A DNA stretch of 17,806 bases from JBCAWW01 sp039024315 (GCA_039024315.1 JBCCQN010000170.1:1-17806), one strand, 5' to 3'. Shown: positions 6,936 through 14,300, numbered from the stretch's first letter. The notes: generated by a model not told the origin, from the sequence alone. Program-made: numbers and translations.

Positions 6936-8075
6936 ATGGATGCAAAATACATCATTATCGGCGGTGGCATAGGAGGCTTGTGCACAGCCATAGCCTTGCA
7001 ACGCAAAGGGCTGGAAGTCAAAGTATATGAGCGTGTCCCGAAGCTAGTTGGGGTAGGAGCTGGTCTGGTGCTAGCCCCCAATGCGATGAAGGCGCTATAC
7101 GATATTGGTATTGCGGAGGAAGTCATTGCGGTAGCACGAGCCATAAAAACAATGGGTATCCGTAGTCGCAAAGGCACTTGGCTGAGTAAAAATGATATGC
7201 AGTACTTCGCCAATAAGCGCGGTTACGGCAACTTTACTGTGCATCGTGGAGAATTGCATGAAGCCTTACTGGCGCTTTTGCATCCAGGCAGCTTGGTGGA
7301 GGGGAAGGAATGTGTGGGGATCAAACAAACAAACTCCCAAGTGCAGGTAAGTTTTGCGGACGGTAGTCAGGCGATCGCAGAGTATGTGATTGGAGCCGAT
7401 GGGATTCACTCTCCCGTGCGTAGGGCGATAGCGCCTGAGAGCAAAATTCGCTATGCAGGCTATACTTGTTGGAGAGGCATCGCAGAGGATCTAGCAATGG
7501 AAGAGTTTTCAGAGACTTGGGGAGAGAATGGTCGCTTTGGGATCGTGCCATTGACAAAGAATAGGGTATATTTTTTCGCCACCAAAAACGCCCCTCAAAA
7601 CGATCCGCAGATGGCAAATTGGACGGCTGACGATCTTGCCGCCAATTTTAAAGGATATCACGAACCCATAGGCGCTGTACTAGGGGCTTCTATGGGGATG
7701 CCACTGTTGTGGAACGATATTATCGATCTCGAACCGCTAAAAAAATATGCCTATGATCGTATTGTGCTAACTGGTGATGCGGCCCATGCGACCACTCCCA
7801 ATATGGGTCAAGGCGCTTGCATGGCCATTGTGGATGCAGCCGCATTGGCCAATTGCCTCAGTAAAAGCGCTGATCCGCAAATTGCGTTTCAGCGCTTTGA
7901 AGAGCTTCGCTTGGCTCGTACCCATTCGATTGTCAATAACTCTTGGCGCTTTGGTCGTATGGCGCAGCTCGAAAATCCATTACTGAGCAGATTGAGAAAC
8001 TTTGCCCTCAGTGCCACCCCACAAAAGCTGGGCGAACGCCAAGTGGAATCTCTCTACGAAGTAGACCTAGGCTAG
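6936..8075 (+). CDS. FAD-dependent monooxygenase (group A, UbiH/HpxO-like)
   Basis: A 379-residue flavoprotein hydroxylase that would use NAD(P)H and O2 to hydroxylate or epoxidise an organic substrate. The dinucleotide-binding motif GGGIGG (9-14) follows strand YIII, with the acidic end YER (31-33). The NAD(P)H/FAD signature VIGADGIHSPVR (151-162) contains the DG motif, and LTGDAAHATTPNMGQGACMAI (278-298) is the GD motif with the GQG ribityl segment. GYTCWRGI (175-182) is typical of urate-hydroxylase and zeaxanthin-epoxidase-like members, but I cannot fix the substrate. The ATG at 6936 is preferred over an in-frame TTG at 6915 because it places the Rossmann strand at residue 5. The gene is divergent from tetR and shares its operator region, so it is probably derepressed by the TetR ligand. 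Confidence 0.93.
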   Translation: MDAKYIIIGGGIGGLCTAIALQRKGLEVKVYERVPKLVGVGAGLVLAPNAMKALYDIGIAEEVIAVARAIKTMGIRSRKGTWLSKNDMQYFANKRGYGNFTVHRGELHEALLALLHPGSLVEGKECVGIKQTNSQVQVSFADGSQAIAEYVIGADGIHSPVRRAIAPESKIRYAGYTCWRGIAEDLAMEEFSETWGENGRFGIVPLTKNRVYFFATKNAPQNDPQMANWTADDLAANFKGYHEPIGAVLGASMGMPLLWNDIIDLEPLKKYAYDRIVLTGDAAHATTPNMGQGACMAIVDAAALANCLSKSADPQIAFQRFEELRLARTHSIVNNSWRFGRMAQLENPLLSRLRNFALSATPQKLGERQVESLYEVDLG

Positions 8076-8197
8076 GGAAGGCTGAATGTCGAATGTTGAA
8101 TTTCCAAGTTGAAGTAGTGTGGGACTAATCTGTATTTAGGGTCGGAGGGATCCTTGTTCGGCGCTCAAGGTGACAGAAGGGTTTTGTCTTTGGCTTA
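8076..8197. other. Gene-free stretch before repeat copy B
   Basis: Together with the repeat and hairpin that follow, this makes a 311-bp region without a supported gene (8076-8386). The first 122 bp contain three near-tandem 7-mers (TGAATGT, CGAATGT, TGAATTT at 8083-8103) and otherwise nothing recognisable: no convincing terminator and no promoter match. Confidence 0.5.
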
Positions 8198-8322
8198 CTG
8201 CTTCGCAGAACGCTTATCTCACCAGAGAAGTTCCCTTTGTTTTTTCTGCGGCCTATGCAATAGGCCGCTACCAAGGGCTGCTGTAGCTGCGGCATGCATG
8301 CCGCAAGGGATAAGCGTTCCGC
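8198..8322 (-). repeat. Palindromic dispersed element, copy B
   Basis: Inverted relative to copy A. On the plus strand it begins with hairpin CTGC-TTC-GCAG plus AACGCTTA (8198-8216) and ends with TAAGCGTTCCGC (8311-8322); the outer hairpin arm at this end is altered. It holds the same perfect 18-bp palindrome (8288-8305) and a second hairpin GCGGCCTA, loop TGCAA, TAGGCCGC (8248-8268). Relative to copy A the sixth base pair of that hairpin has changed from G-C to C-G, a compensatory change. The stretch between the left end motif and the second hairpin differs in sequence and length from copy A. The element sits between the monooxygenase and the next araC-type gene. Confidence 0.85.
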
Positions 8323-8330
8323 GCTCCCGC

Positions 8331-8347
8331 ATCCCGACTATCGGGAT
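8331..8347. repeat. Short extragenic hairpin
   Basis: ATCCCGA, loop CTA, TCGGGAT: a perfect 7-bp stem with a 3-nt loop immediately after repeat copy B and 39 bp before the araC-type start codon. No U-tract follows. It may be part of the leader of that gene or a separate small palindrome. Confidence 0.5.
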
Positions 8348-8386
8348 CGGGAGGTGAACAAAAAAGAGATTGAGAAAAATCATACC

Positions 8387-9172
8387 ATGGAGATTGGGCG
8401 TAGATTGTCAGAGCTTGATGGCATTGAGGTTTTGAAAGTAAGCGAGCAGGCGAGCGACATTCCCATGCATTATCATGACTGCTTTTGCATCTCTTTGGTG
8501 GAGTCAGGCATTGAATGCATACAGATGGGGGAGCAAAGTCTCTTTACGGAGAAGAACTCCATTTCAATCAATCATCCTTTTGAAATCCACGCCAACCCTA
8601 TTGTGGATGCGGACATTGTTAACAGCTTTACTACCCTATATGTCTCTCCTGAATTGGTGGATCAAATGACAGGCAAAAGTCAGACCTCTTTTGCTCACAA
8701 ACAGCAGCTCAAGCCGGACCTGATAAATCAATTTAACGCTACGGTGAAGGCCATTTTTGAGAAAGACCTTAATCGTCTTGAAGAAAGTGTGAAGTCTTTA
8801 CTTGGTAGTTTTTTGCAGGCAGAAAAGGGGCAGTTTGATGAGCTGAAGATTTTAAATAGAAATTGGGCTGAGCTCATGCAGTTCATTGATGAGCAATTAG
8901 AAAATAAGATCAGTTTAGATTTTCTAGCTCATTTTATGGGCTTGGACAAATTTCGTTTTGCGCGTGAGTTTCGGAAAAGGATTGGCCTCAGTCCGATCAA
9001 CTATGTGCTGATGAAAAAGATCTTTTTGGCTAAGGAGTATATTCAGCCTAGCACCAATCTGACTCAATTGGCCTATCAGCTCAATTTTGCCGATCAGGCG
9101 CATTTTTCTAAGAGTTTTAAGCGCTTCATTGGGGTGTCTCCGAGAGAGTATAAAAATCAGTTGAGCGCATAG
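8387..9172 (+). CDS. AraC family transcriptional regulator (cupin-type sensor)
   Basis: A 261-residue regulator. The N-terminal part has the cupin-like AraC-binding pattern IPMHYHDCFCISLVESG (25-41) with His28 and His30, and continues to INHPFEIHAN (61-70). The C-terminal double helix-turn-helix covers ISLDFLAHFMGLDKFRFAREF (about 175-195) and TQLAYQLNFADQAHFSKSFKR (about 226-246), ending in the conserved GVSPREYKNQ. The ATG at 8387 is chosen because the upstream in-frame extension is encoded by the palindromic repeat and has no domain match. The two exported-protein genes that follow in the same direction are possible targets, but the 71-bp gap shows no clear activator site. Confidence 0.9.
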   Translation: MEIGRRLSELDGIEVLKVSEQASDIPMHYHDCFCISLVESGIECIQMGEQSLFTEKNSISINHPFEIHANPIVDADIVNSFTTLYVSPELVDQMTGKSQTSFAHKQQLKPDLINQFNATVKAIFEKDLNRLEESVKSLLGSFLQAEKGQFDELKILNRNWAELMQFIDEQLENKISLDFLAHFMGLDKFRFAREFRKRIGLSPINYVLMKKIFLAKEYIQPSTNLTQLAYQLNFADQAHFSKSFKRFIGVSPREYKNQLSA

Positions 9173-9243
9173 CTGCAAGATTTTACAAGTTTTCAGGAAG
9201 GCTAGGTTTTTCCTTTGTAGCAAAGCAAAAATGCTAAGCTACA

Positions 9244-9816
9244 ATGAAAAAAATACCCTTTTTTCTTCTTACCCTTTTGCTGAGTATTTCAGCGGTTTTC
9301 GGTCAGAGCTATACCCTGCCCAAAGTACAAATGTCGATCTCCTTCTTTGGAGAAAATCTGACTCACCCTGGCATCAGGGTCGGATTGGCTACACCCATAG
9401 GCTCCCAATTAAACCCCAAAGAAGAGGTAGACAAGTCTTGGGTAGTGGGCGGCTATGTAACCTACTATCGACATCCCAGAAACCATAGAGCGCTTATGCT
9501 AACAGGCGCTATTGGGCGTCAGCGCATCGGCAATCAAGGATTGCAAACTATGTTCAATTTCGAGCTAGGCTATATGGCTTCCGTTTTGGACGCAGAAGCC
9601 TACGAATGGGATGGCAATCAGATTATTGAGGCGGGGAAAACTAGCTCCCACTTCACTTTTGGCTTGAACGGCGGACTAGGATGGAACTTTGATAAGCAAA
9701 CGGATCTGCCCTTATCCTTTATGCTACAACCGCATGTCTTTATTCAAGCGCCCTTCAATTCGGCCTTTTTGCCTCGGCTCGCGCTAGAAACTAGACTGAT
9801 TTATCATTTAAAATAA
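9244..9816 (+). CDS. Small exported barrel-like protein of unknown function
   Basis: A 190-residue protein with a clear Sec signal peptide: MKK, a hydrophobic stretch to residue 18, and predicted cleavage after VFG20. The mature part alternates hydrophobic and polar residues in short segments rich in Gly and aromatics (WVVGGYVTYY, FNFELGYMASV, FTFGLNGGLGWNF, PRLALETRLIYHL), as in small outer-membrane beta-barrels. It does not end in the usual terminal Phe or Tyr of an assembly signal; the last residues are IYHLK. I do not recognise a family. Only 5 nt separate its stop from the next ATG, so it is probably translated with the downstream lipoprotein hydrolase. Confidence 0.8.
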   Translation: MKKIPFFLLTLLLSISAVFGQSYTLPKVQMSISFFGENLTHPGIRVGLATPIGSQLNPKEEVDKSWVVGGYVTYYRHPRNHRALMLTGAIGRQRIGNQGLQTMFNFELGYMASVLDAEAYEWDGNQIIEAGKTSSHFTFGLNGGLGWNFDKQTDLPLSFMLQPHVFIQAPFNSAFLPRLALETRLIYHLK

Positions 9817-9821
9817 AGCTG

Positions 9822-10922
9822 ATGAAATTTATATATCGATTTACAATCGGCACTTTTTTGCTGCTGAGTCTTTTCGCTTGCGAAAAAGAAAATAATCTAC
9901 TGAAAGAAGGGGAAATGCTTTTCCTGAAAAATAAAGGCGCCTCTATGCCCATTTTGGTAAGAGGGAACTTTGACTCAGATGTGATTCTTTTAATTCTGCA
10001 TGGTGGTGCGGGAGGGACCTCAGCCAATCACATAGAGGATTTTTCTGGATTGGTTGAAGCGGAATACCTAGTGGCTTATTGGGAGCAGCGGCACGCGGGT
10101 AGTGCGCAAGGTAGTTTTGACAAGGAAGACTTGAGCATAGAGCAAATGGCGGAGGATATGCAGCATGCGATCAGTTTGCTCAAGCATAAGTATGGGGCAG
10201 ATAAGAAGGTATTTGCCGTGGGCCATAGCTGGGGAGTGATTTTGGGGACCTACTATTTGATCGAAGAGGAGAGCCAATTGGCAGGGGCCATTTTTTCTAA
10301 CGGAGCCCACAGTAGCGAACATGAATACAGTGCAAGAATGGATTATATCCGAGATTTTGCGCAGGAGATGATCGATAAGGGACTCTCTATGCCTGAGTCA
10401 TTAAGTGTGGGAGGAGAGGAGTTCAATTCCCTAGCAGATGTGGTGCAGTGGTGCGATACCAATGATCCGATTGGCAGTTGGGATCAGTTAGAGATTCAAG
10501 TGCAGTTGGTGGGAGTGATGGAATCCTATGTGCAGGAGACCTATTTTCAACAGCCCGATGCGATTGGAAATGTTTCGAGTCGAGAACTTAATTTTCAATC
10601 TCCCTATAATGGTATCGCAGCTTATATCAATCAGCTGCGCACGGCTCAATTGATCAACAACTTCAATAATCGTACGAGCATCCAAGAATTCTACGATTTT
10701 ACACCGAAAATGCGGGACCTCACTTTGCCAGTTTGCTTGATCTGGGGAAAATATGACCCCATCGTAGGCTTAGAAGTAGCGGAAGATTATTATGAAGTGA
10801 TCGCTACCCCAGAGTCCGATAAAGAATTGGTGGTCTTGGAAAATTCTGGTCATAGCGGGCTTTATCGGGAGAATATTGCCTATAGCCAGAGTCTCATTGC
10901 CTTTGTCGAAAAGCATAGATAA
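9822..10922 (+). CDS. Lipoprotein alpha/beta hydrolase (proline iminopeptidase-like)
   Basis: A 366-residue envelope-anchored hydrolase. The N-terminus is a lipoprotein signal: MKFIYR, a hydrophobic stretch, SLFAC with Cys20. The fold is complete: LILHGGAGG (57-65) as oxyanion loop, VAYWEQRHAGSAQG (84-97) matching the YWDQRGxGxS segment of proline iminopeptidase-like enzymes, the elbow GHSWG (134-138) with nucleophile Ser136, IWGKYDPIV (307-315) with Asp312, and NSGHSG (341-346) with His344. It could be an aminopeptidase or an esterase; the substrate is not evident. It follows the barrel-like gene by 5 nt and is closed by a hairpin terminator. Unlike the hydrolase-fold protein at 5411-6190, its triad is intact. 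Confidence 0.9.
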   Translation: MKFIYRFTIGTFLLLSLFACEKENNLLKEGEMLFLKNKGASMPILVRGNFDSDVILLILHGGAGGTSANHIEDFSGLVEAEYLVAYWEQRHAGSAQGSFDKEDLSIEQMAEDMQHAISLLKHKYGADKKVFAVGHSWGVILGTYYLIEEESQLAGAIFSNGAHSSEHEYSARMDYIRDFAQEMIDKGLSMPESLSVGGEEFNSLADVVQWCDTNDPIGSWDQLEIQVQLVGVMESYVQETYFQQPDAIGNVSSRELNFQSPYNGIAAYINQLRTAQLINNFNNRTSIQEFYDFTPKMRDLTLPVCLIWGKYDPIVGLEVAEDYYEVIATPESDKELVVLENSGHSGLYRENIAYSQSLIAFVEKHR

Positions 10923-10928
10923 TACTTA

Positions 10929-10966
10929 AAAGCCGCTGCTTCCTAAACTGAGGAAGTAGCGGCTTT
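10929..10966. terminator. Bidirectional hairpin terminator
   Basis: AAAGCCGCTGCTTCCT, loop AAACTG, AGGAAGTAGCGGCTTT: 16-bp arms with a single G-T pair, starting 6 nt after the lipoprotein hydrolase stop. The flanking U-runs are short (three on the plus strand, four on the minus strand). It lies at a convergent junction, so it can serve both genes. Confidence 0.8.
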
Positions 10967-10971
10967 AGGGA

Positions 10972-10990
10972 TAAGCGTTCCGCGCAGCGG
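10972..10990 (-). repeat. Palindromic element end motif (single)
   Basis: On the minus strand: CCGC-TGC-GCGG followed by AACGCTTA, identical to the motif at 4000-4018. It ends 2 nt from the TAG stop of the minus-strand barrel gene and lies beside the terminator at a convergent junction. No partner end or internal palindrome is present, so it is a remnant or a minimal element. Confidence 0.75.
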
Positions 10991-10992
10991 TC

Positions 10993-11532
10993 CTAAAAAC
11001 GATAACCCAGGTGAACCGTAGGAAAGACCTGCTGCTTAGAAAAGCTGTAGGACTGCCCATTGATCTCTACCGCATCTTCGCGAGCCAGATAAGAAAGGCC
11101 CACCCAAGGCGTGAGGTAAAAGCCACTCAGGATATTACGATTGGGAAATAGATCGAATTTGTAACCAATGCGAGCACCGACATTGGGGATGTTTTCGTTG
11201 AGGATGTTTCCCTCAGATTCGTACTGATAAAAAAGATTGTCTAAGGTTATTCCTGCAAAAAATCCTGCTTCAGTGCCCCTTTTGCTGAAAAAATAGTCCC
11301 ATTTACCTGAGAGAGCCTGAAAGGATTCTTCCACTTCGGGGAACGCTTGCAATCCATCTGGTAGTGGCAAAAAGGCATAGCCGATTTGTACGCGCTGCTT
11401 ACCCCAAGCCGCTGCGGCATGAATGGAACCTCCGCCCAAAGCCCAAGCCAAAGGATCGGTCTCTACTTCTAAGTGGACTTGTGCGTTGAGGAGTATGGGA
11501 AAAAAGCATAGGATAGCGAGAAACTTTTTCAT
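10993..11532 (-). CDS. Outer-membrane beta-barrel-like protein
   Basis: A 179-residue exported protein. The ATG at 11532 is preferred over the upstream in-frame start because it begins a standard signal peptide, MKKFLAILCFFPILLNA, with cleavage before Gln18. The mature chain has alternating amphipathic strands with many Gly and aromatic residues (VQIGYAFLPL, WDYFF, GFFAGITLDNLFYQY, VGARIGYKFDLF, GFYLTPWVGLSYLA). It ends in TVHLGYRF, a terminal strand with C-terminal Phe as expected for BAM-dependent barrels. The size suits an 8-stranded barrel. No family is recognised with certainty. It is divergent from an AraC-type regulator, which may control it. Confidence 0.85.
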   Translation of the reverse strand: MKKFLAILCFFPILLNAQVHLEVETDPLAWALGGGSIHAAAAWGKQRVQIGYAFLPLPDGLQAFPEVEESFQALSGKWDYFFSKRGTEAGFFAGITLDNLFYQYESEGNILNENIPNVGARIGYKFDLFPNRNILSGFYLTPWVGLSYLAREDAVEINGQSYSFSKQQVFPTVHLGYRF

Positions 11533-11560
11533 GATAAGTTGTTTTTGATTATGATTATGA

Positions 11561-11587
11561 TCCAAAGGTGCTACCAAAGCCTTTGGA
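11561..11587. promoter_or_regulatory. Inverted repeat between divergent barrel and araC-type genes
   Basis: TCCAAAGG (11561-11568) and CCTTTGGA (11580-11587) form a perfect 8-bp inverted repeat with 11-nt spacing. The second arm also forms CCAAAG-C-CTTTGG with neighbouring bases (11574-11586). It lies 28 bp upstream of the barrel gene and 65 bp upstream of the araC-type gene, so a shared operator is plausible; binding by the neighbouring regulator is inference. Confidence 0.4.
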
Positions 11588-11652
11588 TTAGATAGGCAAT
11601 AAGCGACAGCAGGTGTTCACTTGGCGCCAATTGTAGTGTTCGAGGCGATTTT

Positions 11653-12675
11653 ATGGCTTTCAACGGGAGATTTGTGGACAATATGCTCACCTTTGCAGGG
11701 CAAAGAGGGGCGGATGCTGCCTCTCTTTATGCGCAGCTAGAGATGAGTGTGGAGGAGCTGCGGGCAGAGCACACGACGCTTGAAAATGAAGCCTTCAACC
11801 GCTTGATGCGTCAGGTGCTGTCGATGACTGGCGATGGGGATTTTGGCCTTCATGCGGGTGAGTATCTTAATCTTTCCGCTGCGGGCATTGTGCTGCAAAT
11901 CATGCAAGCCAGTGCCAAGATCGAGGAGGCGCTTTCTTTTGTTTGCTCTTTGGCTAATTTGGGTTGTTCTTCTTCTCCCATGCATATGGAGGTAGAAGGG
12001 GAGGAGCTTGCGCTGGTTTTACGACCAGATCCTCTTTGGTGGCAGCAGGCTCCTGATATCGTCAAACAGGTGATGGATGGCATTTTTGCTTTCACCATGC
12101 GGGAGATTACGACCCTGATCTGGCAGCGTTATCGACCGATTCGGGTTGAGTATAGTTATGCACAAGCACGGGAGTATAGTGAGCGTACGCGAGTGTTTGG
12201 CGCCCCCATTTTATTTAGCGCTTCGCGCAACGCTTTGGTCTTGCCACGAGCCGTATTGGATCAGCCGATTATGAGCAGTGATTTTGACTTGCTCGCTTTG
12301 CTGGTTGGGCATGCCGAGAAAAAGCTGCATGAAAAGGAGCAGGAGGTAAGCTTTGCTTCGGTAGTACATCGGACGATTTTGAACCTCTTAAAACCGCAAT
12401 TCCCGACCATAGAGGAGGTTGCCGCCAATCTCAATCAGAGTGTTCGCACTTTGCAAAGGAAGCTTAAAGAGGAGCATACTACTTTCAAAGCAGTGCTAGA
12501 AGATATTAAACTAGAGCTTTCTAAGGTGTATCTCGGACGTCCTCAGCTGAGTATTGCGGAGGTTTCAGAGTTGTTGCAGTACGCTGAGCCGAGTGGATTT
12601 ATTCGATCATTTAAGCGCTGGACAGGTCAGACGCCGCAGCAGTTTAGGCTAGCGGCTGAGTCGCCGAACGCTTAG
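11653..12675 (+). CDS. AraC family regulator, OruR/ArgR-type
   Basis: A 340-residue regulator. The N-terminal two-thirds matches the arabinose-binding-like domain of OruR/ArgR-type AraC proteins (about 20-205): LENEAFNRLMRQVLSMTGDGDFGLHAG (43-69, given as the family's LxxxxF..L...a....d..fGLhaG pattern) and the conserved FGAPILFSASRNALVLP (182-198). The C-terminal double helix-turn-helix reads IEEVAANLNQSVRTLQRKLK (253-272) and LSIAEVSELLQYAEPSGFIRSF (299-320), followed by KRWTGQTPQQFR (321-332). The last codons AAC GCT TAG lie in an AACGCTTA end motif, so the repeat sets the final residues and stop. A motif-like hairpin also occurs within the gene at 12218-12236. It is divergent from the barrel gene. 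Confidence 0.92.
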   Translation: MAFNGRFVDNMLTFAGQRGADAASLYAQLEMSVEELRAEHTTLENEAFNRLMRQVLSMTGDGDFGLHAGEYLNLSAAGIVLQIMQASAKIEEALSFVCSLANLGCSSSPMHMEVEGEELALVLRPDPLWWQQAPDIVKQVMDGIFAFTMREITTLIWQRYRPIRVEYSYAQAREYSERTRVFGAPILFSASRNALVLPRAVLDQPIMSSDFDLLALLVGHAEKKLHEKEQEVSFASVVHRTILNLLKPQFPTIEEVAANLNQSVRTLQRKLKEEHTTFKAVLEDIKLELSKVYLGRPQLSIAEVSELLQYAEPSGFIRSFKRWTGQTPQQFRLAAESPNA

Positions 12676-12693
12676 TCTCGTTCCGCGAAGCGG
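12663..12693. repeat. Degenerate palindromic element overlapping the araC-type stop codon
   Basis: The plus strand carries GCCGAACGCTTA (the left hairpin arm is lost), and 9 nt beyond it lies an inverted CCGC-TTC-GCGG hairpin (12693 to 12683, minus) followed by AACGAG. The TAG stop of the regulator (12673-12675) is formed by the CGCTTAG segment. This is the smallest two-ended copy in the window, about 31 bp. Confidence 0.6.
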
Positions 12694-12695
12694 GG

Positions 12696-12806
12696 ATGAA
12701 AAAATGTCTCCCCTTTGAACTTTTGGCACAGCTTGGAATGGCAGTTATCTTGTTCATGATCTCTAAGGAAGATTGTGCACACGCTGAGGTCAATAAACAA
12801 CACTAG
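12696..12806 (+). CDS. Possible small membrane peptide (36 residues)
   Basis: An ATG directly after the repeat opens a 36-codon frame beginning MKKCLP, with a hydrophobic stretch LLAQLGMAVILFMIS (9-23) and a charged, Cys-containing tail ending in NKQH before TAG. The shape is that of a single-span peptide or a short exported peptide. There is no clear ribosome-binding site and no recognised family, and a frame of this length can occur by chance. It is listed because the 174-bp gap holds no other gene. Confidence 0.2.
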   Translation: MKKCLPFELLAQLGMAVILFMISKEDCAHAEVNKQH

Positions 12807-12849
12807 ATTTCGGCTTATCAACTAAATAAAAAGGGGCACGAAAATAAAG

Positions 12850-13425
12850 ATGATAGAACTAAAAAAGGAAGTGGCAAACTATGGCGTCTTGATTTCCGAT
12901 GAGGAATGGAATGAGCTGTCCCCTTTTATGCAGAAGAAAACGGCCAAAAAGCGAGAAATAATCTTTAAGCAAACTGAGCGATGTGATCATGTGATTTTCA
13001 TTACAAGTGGAATAACCGCCTCTCTCTATAATTATAATGGTAAAGAAGTAATCACTAGGTTTTTTCAAAAAGGGAATTTTAGCTCGAATATTATCAGCGC
13101 GAAGGAGAAAAGCATCGCCTCGGACAGTTTGCTTGCCATTACGAAAGTAGATTATTTTTTAATTCCCTTTGATCGATTTGTTGACTGGTATCTATACTCC
13201 AACACTTTTGGGCTTTTTATCAGAAAAAAGCTGATCGAAAATAGTATTGAGAACAAGCATTTCACAACTATTAAGACTATCAGCGAAACGGAAATACGTT
13301 ATCAATTCTTAGAACAATACTACCCCAAACTGATTAAGGAAACCCCCTCAAAATATATTGCGAAGTTTTTAGGTCTTACTTCATCGGGCTTTAGTAGATT
13401 TCTTTCCAATAGACCAAAGTATTGA
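12850..13425 (+). CDS. Crp/Fnr family transcriptional regulator
   Basis: A 191-residue protein of the Bacteroidota Crp/Fnr-like group. Residues about 25-115 form the cyclic-nucleotide-binding beta-roll: KKREIIFKQTERCDHVIFITSG (33-54), then LYNYNGKEVITRFFQKGNF (59-77). The glycine and arginine residues that bind cAMP in Crp are not recognisable, so a nucleotide ligand should not be assumed. A long helix follows (about 117-140). The C-terminal helix-turn-helix is PSKYIAKFLGLTSSGFSRFLS (166-186), equivalent to the common YIASYLGITPESLSR pattern. The protein ends soon after the recognition helix, which is usual in this subgroup. The next gene, in the same direction 65 bp downstream, is a candidate target. 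Confidence 0.88.
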   Translation: MIELKKEVANYGVLISDEEWNELSPFMQKKTAKKREIIFKQTERCDHVIFITSGITASLYNYNGKEVITRFFQKGNFSSNIISAKEKSIASDSLLAITKVDYFLIPFDRFVDWYLYSNTFGLFIRKKLIENSIENKHFTTIKTISETEIRYQFLEQYYPKLIKETPSKYIAKFLGLTSSGFSRFLSNRPKY

Positions 13426-13490
13426 CCCAGGTAAATCTTTTTTGAGAAAATGAATGCTAACTATACTCCCTAATCTAAGGCATAATTGAG

Positions 13491-14270
13491 ATGTGGGATT
13501 CAAGATTAATTTTCGGAAGTATAGTTTTACTATTTGCTATGTTGTGGCTGCCGTTTGGGCAGTATGATTTTCTGATCGACCATTGGATGAAAATCGGCAC
13601 CTACGCTGTACCCTTTATGCTAATGGGGGCATTTTCCTTAAAAAAGGAAAGTAGCTTAAAGGACCTTATCAAAGACTATCGCTTCATTGGTATCATTATG
13701 CTTGTAGCTTACATTCTTCATCAATATGAAGAACATTGGATAGATTTATTTGGCCATTATTACTCATTCTATGTGTTCAACAATGACTTCATCCTGGGTA
13801 ATTTGGGCGCGACCGAATCGGCCATAAAACCGCTTACTAAAGAAGCCATTTTTGTCATAAATACATCCTTGGTATGGCTAGTGGGCGCTTTAGCGATTTG
13901 GCGGAGCCCCAAGCATGTCTTCCCCTTGATCGCTATGGCCAGTATCATTATTGTGAATGGCTTTGTGCATGTATTAGCTGGAGTAGCAAAATTTCAATAT
14001 AACCCAGGCGTATTCACCTCAATTACCATTTTTGCCCCGCTCTATATTTGGTTTGTTAGATTTTTGATGCAAAAATCTAAAGATTATAGGAAGCAACTTA
14101 TTACTGGAATTGTATGGGCTTTCATTGCCCATATTGTCATGGTTGCGGGTTTATTAATGGCAAATTGGTTTAGGCTTTTTCCTGAGATGGTTTATTTTGT
14201 CGTATTAGTATTTTATTCATTGACGCCATTAGTAATTTACAGAAACCCTATGATTGTGGAGAAATCTTAA
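13491..14270 (+). CDS. HXXEE domain membrane protein
   Basis: A 259-residue integral membrane protein with about seven hydrophobic segments (about 7-21, 35-49, 64-77, 119-136, 143-166, 176-194, 205-250, the last probably two). The family's defining motif is seen as HQYEE (77-81) at the end of a membrane segment, with further polar residues expected near it: NGFVH (156-160) and FQYNPGVFT (168-176). HXXEE proteins are thought to be membrane-bound, possibly enzymatic through these His/Glu/Asn residues; no substrate is established that I know of. The start codon has AAGG about 10 nt upstream. A hairpin terminator follows at 14301. Confidence 0.8.
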   Translation: MWDSRLIFGSIVLLFAMLWLPFGQYDFLIDHWMKIGTYAVPFMLMGAFSLKKESSLKDLIKDYRFIGIIMLVAYILHQYEEHWIDLFGHYYSFYVFNNDFILGNLGATESAIKPLTKEAIFVINTSLVWLVGALAIWRSPKHVFPLIAMASIIIVNGFVHVLAGVAKFQYNPGVFTSITIFAPLYIWFVRFLMQKSKDYRKQLITGIVWAFIAHIVMVAGLLMANWFRLFPEMVYFVVLVFYSLTPLVIYRNPMIVEKS

Positions 14271-14300
14271 GGTTGAAAAATGTAGGTCGGAATGGCCTTG

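Noticed and set aside
8294..8386. N-terminal extension of the AraC-type gene at 8387, starting inside repeat copy B
   Set aside because: The 31 added residues are encoded by the palindromic repeat and its flanking hairpin, match no AraC domain, and a normal start (ATG 8387) follows.
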